A DNA stretch of 64,000 nucleotides from Cymbomonas tetramitiformis (GCA_001247695.2 LGRX02003556.1:1-64000); one strand, 5' to 3'; shown: positions 1 through 11,792, counted from the first letter of the stretch. Program-made: numbers and translations. Notes: generated from the sequence alone by a model not told the origin.

Positions 1-864
1 CTTTTGTATATTGATAATATATTCACGGCGCTTGTATCTACAGCCGTATCAATCTGTGTGGTTTGTTGCCACGACAGATTATTCCTTTCTTGCTCTGTTA
101 GGAATCTTAACTGGAACTGTCTGCGGAGATCAGGGTCCATGTTGCTGACAAATCTGTCCTTTATTAACACATCGTTCAGATCAACTGCTGCTAAAGCAGC
201 CAGTGACGTAAACGTGCGCAAATAGTCTGAGAAAGTCCGGCTCCCTTGAGTCAGTGCCATCAGGTGTTTCTTGGCCACTGATCTTTTATGGGGGTTGCCA
301 AATTGACTGAGGAAAATCCTTCTAACCCTCTCATATGTGGCATCCGGTTGCTGTGCCACGACCTGGAAATAGTGTCGGTCATTGGTTTGGATAAGAGTCA
401 GGAATACTGTGATCAGGTCCTTGTCCGGAACTCCTGGATAAGTGAACTGAAAATACCGGTCCACTGTGTCCAACCAAACTTCTGCGTCCTGTCCTGCTTT
501 AAATTCCTTAGGTGGTGTCATTTTCACCTTTGGAACCAAAGTGGGTGGAGCTGGTGCTGGAACAGAATCATCGTCAGGATCTGTAAAGACTATTGGAGCA
601 TTGTCTTCTGTATACTCATCTTCTGGTTCCTTCGGTTCATTCTGAGGATCCCTATATCTGCTCATATCGGGCCTCATACGACTGATATTGTCGAAGTACC
701 CTATCTGGTCGAATCTGGTCTGAGTATTGTCATAACCAGCGATCCACTTGGGAACCTTGAACCGACTGTATGAATCATAGGAGCCTAAGATGTCAAAGAA
801 CCATGTTGCTGGATCTGGATTGATGGCTGGGATTTCTGGTTCTTCCTCTTCGAATACCACCATC
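1..864 (-). CDS. Retrotransposon Gag protein, Ty3/gypsy-like, partial at window edge
   Basis: The minus-strand frame is open from an ATG at 864 to the window edge (288 codons), so the C-terminus is missing. Residues 1-115 are acidic and Pro/Asp-rich. About residues 121-270 look like a retrotransposon Gag capsid domain: FKAGQDAEVWLDTVDRYF, then a QFGNP-type segment, a SDYLRTF segment, and a basic stretch ending DLRRQF. In this family Gag forms the cytoplasmic particle that packages element RNA. No protease or reverse transcriptase is visible because the gene runs out of the window. The family call rests on domain pattern, not a search; a domesticated gag-derived gene is possible. Confidence 0.72.
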
Positions 865-2296
865 TAAGAAACAAAACACAACACAAAAGATGCCTTCAGC
901 TAACTGAGTGTGTGTGTGTTGGTATATATATAGTATATATATCTATGTTATATACATATAGTATATCTGTATGTTTATATACATGTAGTATATTTGTACA
1001 TTATAATGAGGTAATTATGTATATATATCCACCTTCTTCCCCCCTCAAGGAAGTGTGAACATAAGGCAGTTGTCAGTTGCCCTTTTACCTCATGATATAG
1101 CATGCAGTCCTTATAGGAAGCCGCTGTTACAGTTTTAGGGTTGCAGCCCTACAGTCTTTGGGTTGTAGCCCTGCAGTTTTTGCGTTGTTGCCCTGCAGTT
1201 TTTGGGTTGCTGCCCGAAATATTGTCATGTCCGTGCTGATTTCAGCATGACAAATATGCCAAACACGAAGTGTTTCCTATTTTATAGGTGGCATTTAGGG
1301 TATGTTACGTTACAGTGACCCTTATCCCTCACACAGTTGTTAGGGTGTTACTTGTCATCAGTAACCCTAAAATAGGTTAAATTAAAGCAGTATAAACATT
1401 TTGCAAAGATATTTAAGCAAAACTGCATTTAATTTTTCACTGTGTGTCACGTGGTTTTTTAGAGGTACGTTACACCCTTGACACACACACGTGATTTTAA
1501 GGGTGTTACAGGGTGTTACAAGTGCTGCATAAATCAGGGAATATTTATTGATAGCTGAATAATCAGATCAGCAAAAAAAATCAACCCGATTTTTTCATTT
1601 TGAAATCATGCGTGGAGCATTTTTACGCATTTCATTACAGCCAATATGTACACCCCTATATATTACACACCTAATATCTAGGGTGTTACACGAGATATAA
1701 CCATGGTCATTATGTTTTTCTGATACCTTAATAGGTATAAAATCATAATTTAAAATAAAATGGGGTCGAAATTTCAATTTTGAAATTTATCGCCAACGAT
1801 TTTCACCCATTTTGCCCATTTTTGGCCATTTATTATATTACCATAGTAATATATCTCAATGTGTGTGGAAGCTGCAAGTTACAGAAGTACTGCAACTTAC
1901 TTCACTTTTGCACATGATAATTTTCATGGCATAATAGTGAATATCTCTGATTGTCAACATCTGTGGTTGATCGTAAATATGGGTGTTACTGATTTGAAAC
2001 CCATGGAAGTTGATGCACTTCCTGATGATTTATAGGTGTACCAACTGTAAGCGGATTAACCACTTAAGTGATAACTTATCAACCTATGATATGTTTGGGC
2101 ATATGACTGTGCACTAAGAGCATATCAAAATGATATCTCTAGATTCCAAACATATCAGGACACAACTTGATAATAATCTAAGCAGTTTAGCACAACACGA
2201 TGTGTGTGTGTGTCCACAACAACCTATATCAGTCAGTTCAATATATATCTGATCTGAGTAGGTACATGCTTTCTGTGCTGATCATTACCGAATCAA
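865..2296. other. AT-rich non-coding stretch upstream of the gag gene, possible LTR/leader
   Basis: No convincing gene. The 9-mer GGGTGTTAC recurs at 1343, 1501, 1511 (tandem), 1681 and 1981. Its reverse complement starts TGTAACACCC, a common LTR 5' end, so in the orientation of the gag gene (minus) this stretch may contain its LTR and leader. LTR borders, primer-binding site and target duplication could not be fixed. Confidence 0.3.
1136..1216. repeat. 22-bp tandem repeat, about 3.5 copies
   Basis: Imperfect units of the form GGGTTGTAGCCCTGCAGTTTTT repeat head to tail, each containing a short GGGYTGYAGCCC inverted repeat. It lies in the possible leader/LTR of the gag element. Confidence 0.7.
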
Positions 2297-2740
2297 TTGT
2301 CACAGTGCATTGAGGTTGTTGTTCTTGCTCCAGCGATAATATGTGGGACGAATGGACAATGCTCAGCAGTGACCAGCTGCTTATTTGAGCATTGTATAAT
2401 GCTTTCGGGTCTGGAGATTTTCTCCATCCAGAAGGCCGTCGCTCTGGCAGCAGCTCGAGGTGAAGTGGTGAGTTGGGAAGAGGAGGGCTGGGAAGCTTTG
2501 ATAGCAACCCAGAGGGAGGTTCTGAAGGGAAAGGAGGCCATCTGCGTAGTAGTCCCTTCACCCGAAGAGTCGGAGTGGGTCTGGTATGACTGGACTAAGG
2601 CTCGGCATCCCTCACTGAGTCCCGACGAGGCGTGGCGTTTAGCCATAACCATACTCAGCCACGCTCGCCCCTCTACAGCTTTAGCCAGCCATTTAGTGGC
2701 TTTGAATCAAAACCACTTTAGGCAAGTGGTGGGCCTATAG
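2297..2740 (+). CDS. Hypothetical ORF of 147 codons
   Basis: Unrecognised. The C-terminal two thirds (from about residue 45) has protein-like composition, with helical Ala/Glu/Trp-rich text (VSWEEEGWEAL, SPDEAWRLAITIL). The first 40 residues are less convincing, and an internal start is possible. The minus strand is also open over part of this stretch, so coding status is uncertain. No domain was identified. Confidence 0.3.
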   Translation: MSQCIEVVVLAPAIICGTNGQCSAVTSCLFEHCIMLSGLEIFSIQKAVALAAARGEVVSWEEEGWEALIATQREVLKGKEAICVVVPSPEESEWVWYDWTKARHPSLSPDEAWRLAITILSHARPSTALASHLVALNQNHFRQVVGL

Positions 2741-4084
2741 CCTACTAGAATGTCCTAGTGACACAGTGAAAACGCTGAACGCCGTAGGGTTTGAGCGAGG
2801 CAATCGGGTATATCAAAAGATAGAAATGAATACACGACTCTCGGGCTATCTAAGCTCTGAGGCCGTCACTAGGCAATCATATCGTGTGTCACAGTCTAAG
2901 CTACCGAAGTCGAACTACTGAGTACAGGTAGGAAGTCACTGTACTGTCACTGTCATACGTCATACGTCATACGTGATACTGAACTACTGAATCTCAGCAG
3001 CTAATTATGGTGTTGAGATTACCTTCAGGCACCTTACACTGACATGATTCCAATATAGCTAACATGCGCTGCAATATGCCTTGTGCAATGTACCGAAAGC
3101 ACCTTTTTTTGTCGCGAGGTGTATTTTTTCTGTCGTGTCGCAAACAGATCCGATTATACTCAACATTATACACCGACGGTTCGCAGCTTTTTCAAAAAAA
3201 AAGCTGCAAGGTCCTGCGTTTCCCTTATAGGAGCGAAATAGGTTTTCCTGGAAAAAGTGACATCGACATACACGATACTACCAGAATCTTGGGGCCCTTT
3301 TTTACGGAAACAGTGTGATTTCCCCGACAAATCGGGAGTAACCGCCCATATATAATTATGTTGCAGTCCACACCGGTCACCTTAAGATGGCAAGCAGGAG
3401 AGTTATACAAATCGATCGAGCATTGCCGCCAATCAGAGACGCATAGAATATTCCTGGGCGTAGTATCGAATTATGGATATTCATGCAGAAGTTATCAGCG
3501 TGACAGATTTCAGATGGCGTATAAAAGATATTTCCGACCGATCGCGCATAATCGCCAATCAGAGAAGCCATGAGATTAGATAAACTCCATGAATATGGGT
3601 CTCACGCGAAATACCATAAGCTGACTGTGCACGTAGAAGGAGCACGTGTTTTTTTGTATAATTAAAGAAGGAGCACGTGCTACAGATTTCAGGGTGGCTT
3701 ACATGAGATGTTTTCGACCGATCGCGCGTGACCGCCAATAAGAAGTGCGAGCACCTGAGATAGGCACCATGAATATGGGACGACAAGGAAAAGGGATCGC
3801 ACGACAAAAACGAGATGGTTTGCAGACGCTGGCTAAGCCAATCAGCGACGCGATCAGTTTCGATTTATATATTGGTAAATTAAAAAACTGCACCACAAAA
3901 AGCCCTTAAGTGTGGCGTCCTCGCGACAAATGCGATGCGACTGGATTCAGACTTTCGCAACATGCTGACATGGCATGGTTTTGCGACACGGTGTACTTTC
4001 TTTTGTCGCACGAAGATTACAGTGTCACAGTTGAATGGCACACCCGCTAGACATGTCGGTGTGACCTCCATCCATCGTCCGGTC
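2741..4084. other. Non-coding repeat-bearing stretch with GCGACAAA motifs
   Basis: No gene seen. Short motifs TTTGTCGC and GCGACAAA recur in both orientations (near 3112, 3790, 3927 and 4005), resembling ends of degraded inverted-repeat elements. The same motif reappears at 8726-8870. Confidence 0.4.
3505..3785. repeat. Imperfect tandem duplication, unit about 175 bp
   Basis: The block at 3505-3605 (ACAGATTTCAGATGGCG to CATGAATATGGGTCTC) recurs at 3680-3785 with substitutions. Both contain TTTCCGACCGATCGCGC-like and CCATGAATATGGG segments. A further partial match (gccgccaatcagagacgc) begins near 3424. Confidence 0.6.
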
Positions 4085-4089
4085 GACAT
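4085..4089. repeat. Left 5-bp target site duplication (gacat) of Gag-only LTR element 0
   Basis: gacat directly precedes the 5' LTR and is repeated at 7453-7457 directly after the 3' LTR. Five bp is the usual size for Ty1/copia-type integration. Confidence 0.9.
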
Positions 4090-4300
4090 TGCTGGATGTG
4101 ACACACCGACAGTCAAAATATGTCACTTGTCACTTCCTATAGTAGGCTGGGTGACCGTCACCAGTAGACGGGAAACACCCGTTAGTATTTATGTGTACCT
4201 CTTTTATCAATCTGAGACTTTTACCGTTCTGATATCGAAACCCTTAACTCAGGGTTTATTCTCCGTTATCCGATATATACACCCGACTATATATCTGACA
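4090..4300 (+). repeat. 5' LTR of element 0
   Basis: 211 bp, TGCTGGATGTGAC to ATATCTGACA, matching 7242-7452 with no difference seen. It is followed by GGTTTGGCCCCAC, a candidate primer-binding region shared with the copia element. Confidence 0.9.
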
Positions 4301-4688
4301 GGTTTGGCCCCACTTACGTTTTATTTAGCCACTGCGACACCGCGAGGATGATTGGCTAAAGCCGGACGCTTGGGATGGAGTGAGGCGCTCCGCGCGTGGG
4401 AGTGCCGGCAGTCGCGGGTATGGCCTAAGTTTTGTGGGTTGATTTACGGCTAGCTGAAGGCCTTTGAGGACATTTTTTCTACGGGATTTAACGTTGGATT
4501 GGTTTACGCATCCTGGTTGGTCACCACACCGTTTCGTATCGGCCGCCATCTACCACACGACTTCTCGAAATTTCTGCTCTCTCACGGCAGCCGTATCGAC
4601 GACCCACCACATTTCTTGGCCGCCCAAGACTACCGCATTTTTTCCCCACGTCTTCTTGCCTCACTCCACCCCTGTAGTCTTCTTCATC

Positions 4689-6989
4689 ATGGTTGCTTCT
4701 ACTAGATCAACGGCTAGCATGGCGCATCGCCGCCGCACATTAAGTACGATCTTTGACTCCGTTGCTGCCAGGCATGCCAACACGCCCGCGACCCCGACAG
4801 CGGCACAGCCGGCCGCTAATTCGGCGGGTGCTACATTTTTGGCATCGGTACGCACCTTACAGCGGGAGCACTTCGACATGAAGGTGGCGAAGCACGTCCA
4901 GCGCAAGTTGTTCGACGGCAAAGAGGGGAGATTTTCCGGTGCGGAGCCCCACGCGGCGGCCATCTTCACGAGGATGGTCTCTGCCCTGCAGGCAGCATTC
5001 GTCACTGAGGACACCGGTTTCCTCCCACTCTTCACGCTGGACGACGCTACTTTGGCCGTCCGCGTGGAGGCCAACAATTTATTGTTCTCCACGATCGAGC
5101 TGCTGATCGACCCCTCGTCGCCCGCAGCGGACTGGTTGGACTCGTCCAGCGCCAGCTTCCCAGCAGACGGTAAGCGTGTCCTACTCGAGTTCGCCCGTCG
5201 GATGATCCCGGTCGGGGACCCCTTCCAGGGGCAAGCGGACATGTTTGCCGTCCGCATCGTTGCGGGCGTGGACCCTCATGGACCCATTGAGGACTTCAAC
5301 GCCGCGCTCAAAGCTGCTAGGACCAGGTCGACGCTCCAGGACGAGGACGTGAAGTCCCTTTTCATCAAAGCCCTCGACGCCGCCTTCTACCAGCCGGTGG
5401 TGTCCCGTTTGCTCCTTCACGACCAACGAGCCGCCCACGACCTACTCACCATTCAGCAGTGGGTGCGGGAGTGCTACGGCGAGCACGTGCGGGCGGGCAC
5501 CGCCACCGCATCCGCACACCGGTACTCCCACGGCACGCACTTCATGGAGAAGGGCGTCGATGAGTCGGGTGCGGCGAGTGAGATCGCGGACTTGCGGACC
5601 ATGGTGCTCGACTTGAAGAGGCAGTTGGCCACCTTCCTCGTCACCGCCGAATCCGAATCGTCTCCGCGGGGGTTTACCCCTCGCGCGGACAAACCGGACC
5701 GCCGGGTCAAGACCCGTTTCGCAGCCTCGCCCCTCCCCAAAGGGGGGAATTGGTCTCAGTCCGTCTCACGGAAGGTGGCCTTCCACCGCGACAGCGGTGC
5801 GGCGATCCCGTACTGCCAAAATCAGGTGTGTGCTAAGGGGAAGGCGAGGCATTGGCACAGGGACTGCCCAAACGGGGGCAGGACCGGACTCTCGGCCTTC
5901 GCCTTCGCCGAGGAGGCCGAGAACTCCGTGTTGGCCGCGAGGTTCCAACACGCCATCGACAACGGCGACCCCGTGGAATTCGACGCCCTCTGCATGCTTG
6001 CGGGCGGGAAGCCGGAGGTCTTCACCGATCTCTCCGCGTGCTCGTTCTGCGAGGAGGACGGTGAGGTCCTCGTGTCCGCCGTCGCCGAGTTCTCTGCGAT
6101 GGCGCACGCGGCTGGAGCTTCCACGTTCAACATCAACACCTTCACTGCCGACGTGTCGGTGGTGTCGGAGCCGTCCGCACACTCCCCGCCTGCGTCGGTT
6201 GAGTCCGAGGGGGATTGGACCGGTCCGCCAAACCCCTTCTGCCCTCCCGTCACCCGCACGTTTGCCGACTTCATTGAGGGCACGGGGATTGCATTGGTGC
6301 CCGACGAACCGGCCCCGAGCATGAATTTGCTCTCCGCGGTTGGGGAGGCGGAACGCGTGATCGACTACAAGCCCGCGTCTTGCGCTACGAGCGACGATGA
6401 CGACGAAGATGCCTCGGTGACACCGCCGCGGCCACGCTACGGCTGCGGGAACGGCATTCCGAGGTTCGCGAGATCTCTCCTCACTTCCTCCTTGGTGTGC
6501 GCACTCTTTGTAATCTGTGCCGCCGCCGCACCGCACGCCGTTGCCGGTGTCGGTGGTGCCGATGCGCACACATGCACGGCTCCACCGGTCGGTGGTGCTA
6601 CGTGGACTACCTCGGCGATCCCGGCTACGGAGGCTTCGCCGACTGACATGGTTCATGGCGTGCCGTGTGCTATCCCACCTCGTCGCCAACGGCGGGAGCA
6701 GAGACGGCAGGGCCTCTACATGGCTCCGATGCCGTGGCATCCCGGGCCGCCACCGCCTGCCGAGTTGTTTGTGGACGGCCCTCCGCTGTCGCCGGCTTCG
6801 TCTTCAGATGACGAGGCTCCACCGTCGGGCGGCACTTGGCAGCATCCCGGTGCGGTGCAGCCTCCCGTGATCGAGAACTCGTCAATTTCTTCTACGAATG
6901 ATTCATCACCGGCCCCGGGGGCCGGCAACTGCTTCACAGTCACGCTGCTCCGAGCCGGGCAGACAGCTCCGAAGACCACTAGTGGCTAG
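4689..6989 (+). CDS. Gag-like polyprotein of element 0 (766 aa)
   Basis: The start was placed at the ATG at 4689 (context ATCATGGTT) because elements 1 and 2 start at the same conserved MV; the frame is open further upstream to 4464. Residues about 20-270 form an all-helical Gag region alignable by eye with the copia Gag (PLFTLDD, ADGKRVLLEF, DLLTIQQWVRE). Residues 376-393 form an expanded zinc knuckle, C-x4-C-x6-H-x4-C (C376, C381, H388, C393). An acidic Ser/Pro-rich stretch follows, then a hydrophobic segment at about 594-614 (LVCALFVICAAAA), then a low-complexity tail. No DSG/DTG protease motif or reverse-transcriptase motif is present. The expected role is to package the element's RNA. 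Confidence 0.82.
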   Translation: MVASTRSTASMAHRRRTLSTIFDSVAARHANTPATPTAAQPAANSAGATFLASVRTLQREHFDMKVAKHVQRKLFDGKEGRFSGAEPHAAAIFTRMVSALQAAFVTEDTGFLPLFTLDDATLAVRVEANNLLFSTIELLIDPSSPAADWLDSSSASFPADGKRVLLEFARRMIPVGDPFQGQADMFAVRIVAGVDPHGPIEDFNAALKAARTRSTLQDEDVKSLFIKALDAAFYQPVVSRLLLHDQRAAHDLLTIQQWVRECYGEHVRAGTATASAHRYSHGTHFMEKGVDESGAASEIADLRTMVLDLKRQLATFLVTAESESSPRGFTPRADKPDRRVKTRFAASPLPKGGNWSQSVSRKVAFHRDSGAAIPYCQNQVCAKGKARHWHRDCPNGGRTGLSAFAFAEEAENSVLAARFQHAIDNGDPVEFDALCMLAGGKPEVFTDLSACSFCEEDGEVLVSAVAEFSAMAHAAGASTFNINTFTADVSVVSEPSAHSPPASVESEGDWTGPPNPFCPPVTRTFADFIEGTGIALVPDEPAPSMNLLSAVGEAERVIDYKPASCATSDDDDEDASVTPPRPRYGCGNGIPRFARSLLTSSLVCALFVICAAAAPHAVAGVGGADAHTCTAPPVGGATWTTSAIPATEASPTDMVHGVPCAIPPRRQRREQRRQGLYMAPMPWHPGPPPPAELFVDGPPLSPASSSDDEAPPSGGTWQHPGAVQPPVIENSSISSTNDSSPAPGAGNCFTVTLLRAGQTAPKTTSG

Positions 6990-7224
6990 AATTATTCACG
7001 CCGTGCCTGCCTGGGAGTTAGCTGTAGTATAGCCTCCTAGATGTGCAGAAGGGCTCTCTACATTTGAGCTGTGTTTAGGGTTTTAGCAAAGTAACAGCAG
7101 TATCTGACAATCTTGCTGTGACCTGGGACCGCCCTGACCAAGAGTACAGGCCCCCAGTTGTGCTACAGTTTCCTCCTGAAGTTAAGTAGGGAGTTTGTTT
7201 GCTTCGTTCACTACTAGCTCCGGT

Positions 7225-7241
7225 CACCACCCTAGGTGGTG
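7225..7241 (+). promoter_or_regulatory. Polypurine-tract position with hairpin, element 0
   Basis: CACCACCCTAGGTGGTG abuts the 3' LTR. It is a 7-bp perfect stem with a 3-nt loop whose 3' arm GGTGGTG occupies the plus-strand primer position. The same GGTGGTG with a differently built stem abuts the 3' LTRs at 26326, 38076 and 50123. Confidence 0.6.
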
Positions 7242-7452
7242 TGCTGGATGTGACACACCGACAGTCAAAATATGTCACTTGTCACTTCCTATAGTAGGCT
7301 GGGTGACCGTCACCAGTAGACGGGAAACACCCGTTAGTATTTATGTGTACCTCTTTTATCAATCTGAGACTTTTACCGTTCTGATATCGAAACCCTTAAC
7401 TCAGGGTTTATTCTCCGTTATCCGATATATACACCCGACTATATATCTGACA
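7242..7452 (+). repeat. 3' LTR of element 0
   Basis: 211 bp, matching 4090-4300. It is followed by the right target duplication gacat at 7453-7457. Confidence 0.9.
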
Positions 7453-8725
7453 GACATCAACATGGCAACGCATGTCATGTCATGGCGAAATCGGCTCACC
7501 GGTGAGACCCACGCGGGCCGCGGCTGCGGCTGGCTGATTTCACATATCCGATATTATCTCGATTTTGACACATAAGTTCACTCTTGACGCTTTGGTTATG
7601 CGGCGCACCTCACACTGTTTTCTGCTGTGTCCTGCTTTGTCCTGCTGCATGTATTTTTCCCTTGCATACTAACTAATTTCCGGTTAGATCGTAACATCCT
7701 TGCTGAGTTGCTTTTCGTTGTTCTACAGGTCGCGTTCGTTGTTGCTCTACGTGTGACGCCGCCAGCAGCATTCGGTTGCTGGCGGCACTTAAATTTCTTC
7801 GTAGACGGCATTCGTTCTTGTAGGCCGGCTGACGGGCTGTGCCTAAGCCCGACGGTTTTCATGTTGTCACAAGCTTTCACTAACTGATATTTGGCAGGAA
7901 TTTACTATTGGTTTTCGAGCGCCTGTTTTGTATTCGTTCGTTCTGTTCGTTTCCCCTGTTGTGTGCGTTTTTTCCGAGGGCAATATCTGCTCAGATTGTG
8001 CAGCGTAGTTTCGAGTCCCACCGCTCTCACTGACTTTGCGCTCTGTAATTTTGCAGGACATTCCTGTTTCGCCGCAATGCTGAATGCCTGCTTGCCTTCC
8101 TGACTGCTTGTTTCGCGTGTGTGCTGTTACCCATGGCGTGTGCAACTGGTTATGTTATTTCATCTTATTTCTGACTTGTCTGCGTTTACTGCGTGCAGGT
8201 TTTTCTAATCTTTTATGATCATCGGCGAGACGCATGTTGCCGTGTGGAATTTGTAAAGAGTGTATTTTGAGCTATTTTGCTTATTGTTCTCGAATGTTTG
8301 TTTGCCTGACTGTTTTTATGATTTTTGCAATATTTTTTCACTTCGTTCTGACGTTTTAGCGTTCGCTGTGTGCAGGTATTTCAGTTTAACTTTCATCGCT
8401 GGCGAATAGCATGTTGCCGTGCCCATCATCCTGCCTAGCTTTTGGATATCAGAAGTCACTCCTTGATAGGATTTGTTTTGTTCATAGCTGTGACTTCATA
8501 TTCGAAATAGTATGCACTGCGCTTTTATTGTAAATGTATATGCATAGTAATGTAATGAAAATAGAGTAGAAAATAGAATCATGCTGTGCTAACGTGAGCG
8601 CATTCTCCTGCCGATTGTTCGTTAGTTTGAATATGCCAGCGTGTCGAAATTGTTTCTTCCGTAAACTGTAATATTATGTTTACAGTCATAATCTTTTGTA
8701 CAACTTTCCGTAAATATCAGTCTTC

Positions 8726-8803
8726 TTTGTGTCGCTGCGACAATAATGAGTCCCCTACTCCCTGTTTGTCGCACTGCGACAATAATGAGTACCCTACTCC
8801 CTT
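8726..8803. repeat. 39-bp tandem repeat, 2 copies, with hairpin
   Basis: The unit TTTGTCGC(A)CTGCGACAATAATGAGT...CCCTACTCCCT occurs twice, each copy containing a GTCGC...GCGAC inverted repeat. Confidence 0.65.
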
Positions 8804-9628
8804 TTGTCGTCCCAGAATATAATTGCTGTGTCGCATGGTGCGACAAAAATAATAGATCATGCGACAAAAATGAAGTGCTACCCAATGTACTATATATTGT
8901 AATGTGATACTATTTATTCCAGTTGTTATCGTGATCAAACTGGTAATATGTATTACAGCTGATAGCGTGGTGAAGCTGTATTAGCGATGCATGCACAATT
9001 CGCAATGTTGCAGTCATTCAGTATATAATGTATATGTGGTGTAATGCATACATGCTGCATGCACTCATTATATACTGCATGTTGGTGTATACTGCAAGTG
9101 AAGTATATGTGCATGTGTGTGTGTGTGTTGCTGCAATCATTGCAATCTCCGCACACTCTAATCTTGCACACATTACTATATTGCTGCTAAGTATTCATGA
9201 TCTGTCATGTAGATGTACACAGCATTCATGCAGTTCAAACTCTTGATGGCAAGTAAGTATACAAATTCTGACAGTGAATAATTTGCAATATCTCAGCAAT
9301 CATCAAAGTATTGTGTGGCATGTTGCAATATTGTCATCATGCGTCCATTCATGAGTATCCCTGCGAGTATACACTTATTTTGCAGAGGATATTGACGCGC
9401 GCATATGATGCGCAGATGATTATCGCAACTATATTGACATCGTCATCATAAAACTGCAAAATGACTGTCGTGCGTTGCAAGTGATTTATTACAATCGTGC
9501 GCGCTGTTGATGAAGAGCACATATTGTCGCCATATACTTAGCACATGATACGAGTGCTAACTTGCGCGCGGATCATGATTCCGCTGATGTTTTCTGTGCC
9601 CGCATCTCATACTGCGTAATTTTTACAG

Positions 9629-9772
9629 CTGCGAATCATTCCTGCGCGTGCATATGATCGTCGCGCATACTTCTCGCTGCGAATCATTCCTGCGCGTACA
9701 TATGATTGCCGCGCATACTTCTCGCTGCGAATCGCTTTTGCGCGCATATGTGATCACAGAGCATTTGTATGC
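9629..9772. repeat. 48-bp tandem repeat, 3 copies
   Basis: Units start CTGCGAATC at 9629, 9677 and 9725 and contain GCGCG and CATATG segments. The third copy is the most diverged. Confidence 0.75.
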
Positions 9773-10041
9773 CGCATGCAGCCATGCACACCTTGATGCG
9801 CAGTGTATACGACGCTCAACTGTTGTGTACGATTCTGCGAATGCGACGATTATCCTCGCGCTCTCTATTCGCTTCTGCAGCGATCAGATATATGCAGTAT
9901 ATCAAATATTCGTGCTTATTCGACTGCGTCGCCAGATATGCTTTTGCGCTCCGCAACCTGTAAACACGAAATTATTGATATCTACGCGCTGCACTCACAC
10001 TTGAGTTCTCGTTTCTCGCCTTAACGATTCGAATACCAATA

Positions 10042-10560
10042 ATAAGGCTGCTATCGCGAGCCTTCAGAAATATATGATATAATAGATAGTGCAAGTGTTT
10101 ATTGAACAGTAAACACACGCACAACTTATTAGCAGGAAATGAGTGCAGACTTCGTCAGAAGATATTGCTCTAGCACAACGCTAGCTCATCTATACCGAAT
10201 GCCTCCCATCTCACAGATGGTACCGCTATTGGGTTGTGAACCCGAGGCATTGGTTGAACGACTGGTATCGGCAGAACGAATGATGCGTTCGCCCTATGAT
10301 ACCCGCATGCTTGTTCCGCACATGCTCGGAAGCGAAGATGATTTCTTCTCCGAACCGTTCGGTACTTCAAGAAGGTATCTTGCTTCGCCATCTTCGAGTC
10401 CGACTTACGGCCTCTCGATGACAGGTGTCATTCAAGTCTTTCCTTGAATAAATGACAGATGATGTGACTTATCATCTCGATGACATGTACAGTCATAGTC
10501 GACCGTACTGACGACTGTCTGTCATTATAATATATGACATGACTCGACATGACATGACAT
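10042..10560. repeat. Left arm of a long diverged inverted repeat
   Basis: It aligns by eye with the reverse complement of 18170-18635. Shared landmarks in order are GAACA near the outer part, ATGAGTGCAG, GGGTTGTGAACCCGAG, TTCGGTACTTCAAGAA, CTTGCTTCGCCATCT, GGCCTCTCGATGACAG, CATAGTCGACCGTACTGAC, then (GACAT)n. Both arms end inward at a pentanucleotide repeat. Confidence 0.8.
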
Positions 10561-11474
10561 GGTATGGTATGACAGGTATGACAGGTATGACACATGTGTC
10601 ATCGGTCATAACCCTGACACCTGCAATGTATAATCGCAGGAGTCGAGCATTCGCGAAGAATGAAATTTTTCATGCGTACATACATCGATAATCTACTATG
10701 CCGTGCATGCATGATGTATAATCGATATCGAACATGTGCATATATGCATACTCGATTACATAAAGTATGCATATATTGGATATCGATTATATATCATGTG
10801 CCGCATTCACCCATAGCTTCATTCAAAGATATTGCATGAGCATTACAATATTGATCATCTACCATGCGGGTATATATATATACCAAGTTTATATACTTCG
10901 TATAGATATATCCGTTATCCAACGGTGTCGCAGCGCCAGCGCTCCATCTGATACTTGCATCCGCTGCGCATGGCGCACATGTATTTACAGCCGTCGTCGC
11001 TAAACGGCATAAACGCAGTGGCAATTCGTGCAGACATTTCTGAGTTTATATGCATTGTGTGGACGCGCATACATGCTACAATTATAAAGATACGCAAGTG
11101 GCACAGTGTGCTTCCTTTTAATACATTTATATTTGCAGACGTCGTGCTCGCATGTCGCGATGCGATCTAGCGGTCTCCCTTCTACATCGTCTGCATGTCG
11201 AACACGCATGGTGCAATTGTGAAATACATCTGCCCACAACTCGCTTCCTACCTGACGCTTATGGCAGGGCCCTTACCATGTGCACCCACTATCGGGAAAG
11301 CCAATCAGAACATGCCAGCTCAAGGATGCCATTGCAATACGACTTTTGTAAGTGCACAAATGGCAAATCACCATTGGTTGTCGATGACGAGCGAGCGACA
11401 ATAATTTATATGCAATGCATCGTCCGCGTCATCTAGGTATTTTCGATACAACTTGAATTTTACCAATTCCAATA
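10561..11474. other. Non-coding stretch with degenerate (GACAT)n and AT-rich text
   Basis: The left end continues the pentanucleotide run (GGTATGACA variants) to about 10615. The remainder shows no supported gene. Confidence 0.4.
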
Positions 11475-11792
11475 CAGTACAGTAAGCCTTATAATGATAA
11501 TGGCGGTGGTCTCGGTCAATTATCATTATAAGGCTTATATCATTATAGGACTTACTAAGCCTTATAATGATAATTATCATTATAGGCCCTTATAATGATA
11601 ATTATCATTATAGGCCTTATCATTATAAGACTTACTGTACTGTAGTTGTATATGTATATATCATTATAGGACTTACTAAGCCTTATAATGATAATTATCA
11701 TTATAAGGCTTGCCAACTTGGTGGTCTCGGTCGGGTATCATTATAAGGCTTATATCATTATAGGACTTATCATTATAAGGCTTACTGTACTG
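11475..11792. mobile_element. Palindromic MITE cluster, Tc1/mariner-like ends
   Basis: The outer end CAGTACAGTAAG follows TA at 11473. CTTACTGTACTG followed by TA occurs at 11631-11644 and again at 11781-11794. The interior is nested palindromes of CCTTATAATGATAA/TTATCATTATAAGG, with a TGGTGGTCTCGGTC-like segment twice. The TA flanks and CAGT ends fit a mariner/Stowaway-type MITE, probably with an internal duplication. Confidence 0.65.

Larger units (their letters stand above)
4090..7452 (+). mobile_element. Gag-only LTR retrotransposon (element 0)
   Basis: This 3363-bp element has two 211-bp LTRs that look identical on reading, TG...CA termini and a gacat target duplication, so it is a recent insertion. 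It has one ORF (Gag-like) and no protease, integrase or reverse transcriptase, so it must borrow enzymes in trans (a TR-GAG type element). The LTR begins TGCTGGA like those of the copia element at 40836 and the two elements at 22456 and 35037. The sequence just after its 5' LTR (GGTTTGGCCCCAC) matches that of the copia element, suggesting a shared primer. Confidence 0.9.
7458..10041. other. Intergenic stretch with several small repeat families
   Basis: No gene supported. It holds T-rich text with recurrent TGCAGG, two copies of a GTGCAGGT...GCATGTTGCCGTG block (about 8198 and 8369), the tandem repeats listed separately, and scattered TTTGTCGC/GCGACAAA pairs at 8726-8870. Splice-acceptor-like TTTGCAGG strings occur, but no coding exons could be tied to them. 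Confidence 0.4.

Noticed and set aside
288..773. 161-codon plus-strand frame near the left edge
   Set aside because: Antisense shadow of the gag gene, which has a clear Gag pattern and a longer open frame.
5766..6740. 324-codon minus-strand frame inside the element 0 Gag
   Set aside because: GC-rich shadow of the Gag frame, Arg-rich, no domain.
10139..10447. 102-codon frame in the left inverted-repeat arm
   Set aside because: Not kept open in the homologous right arm.
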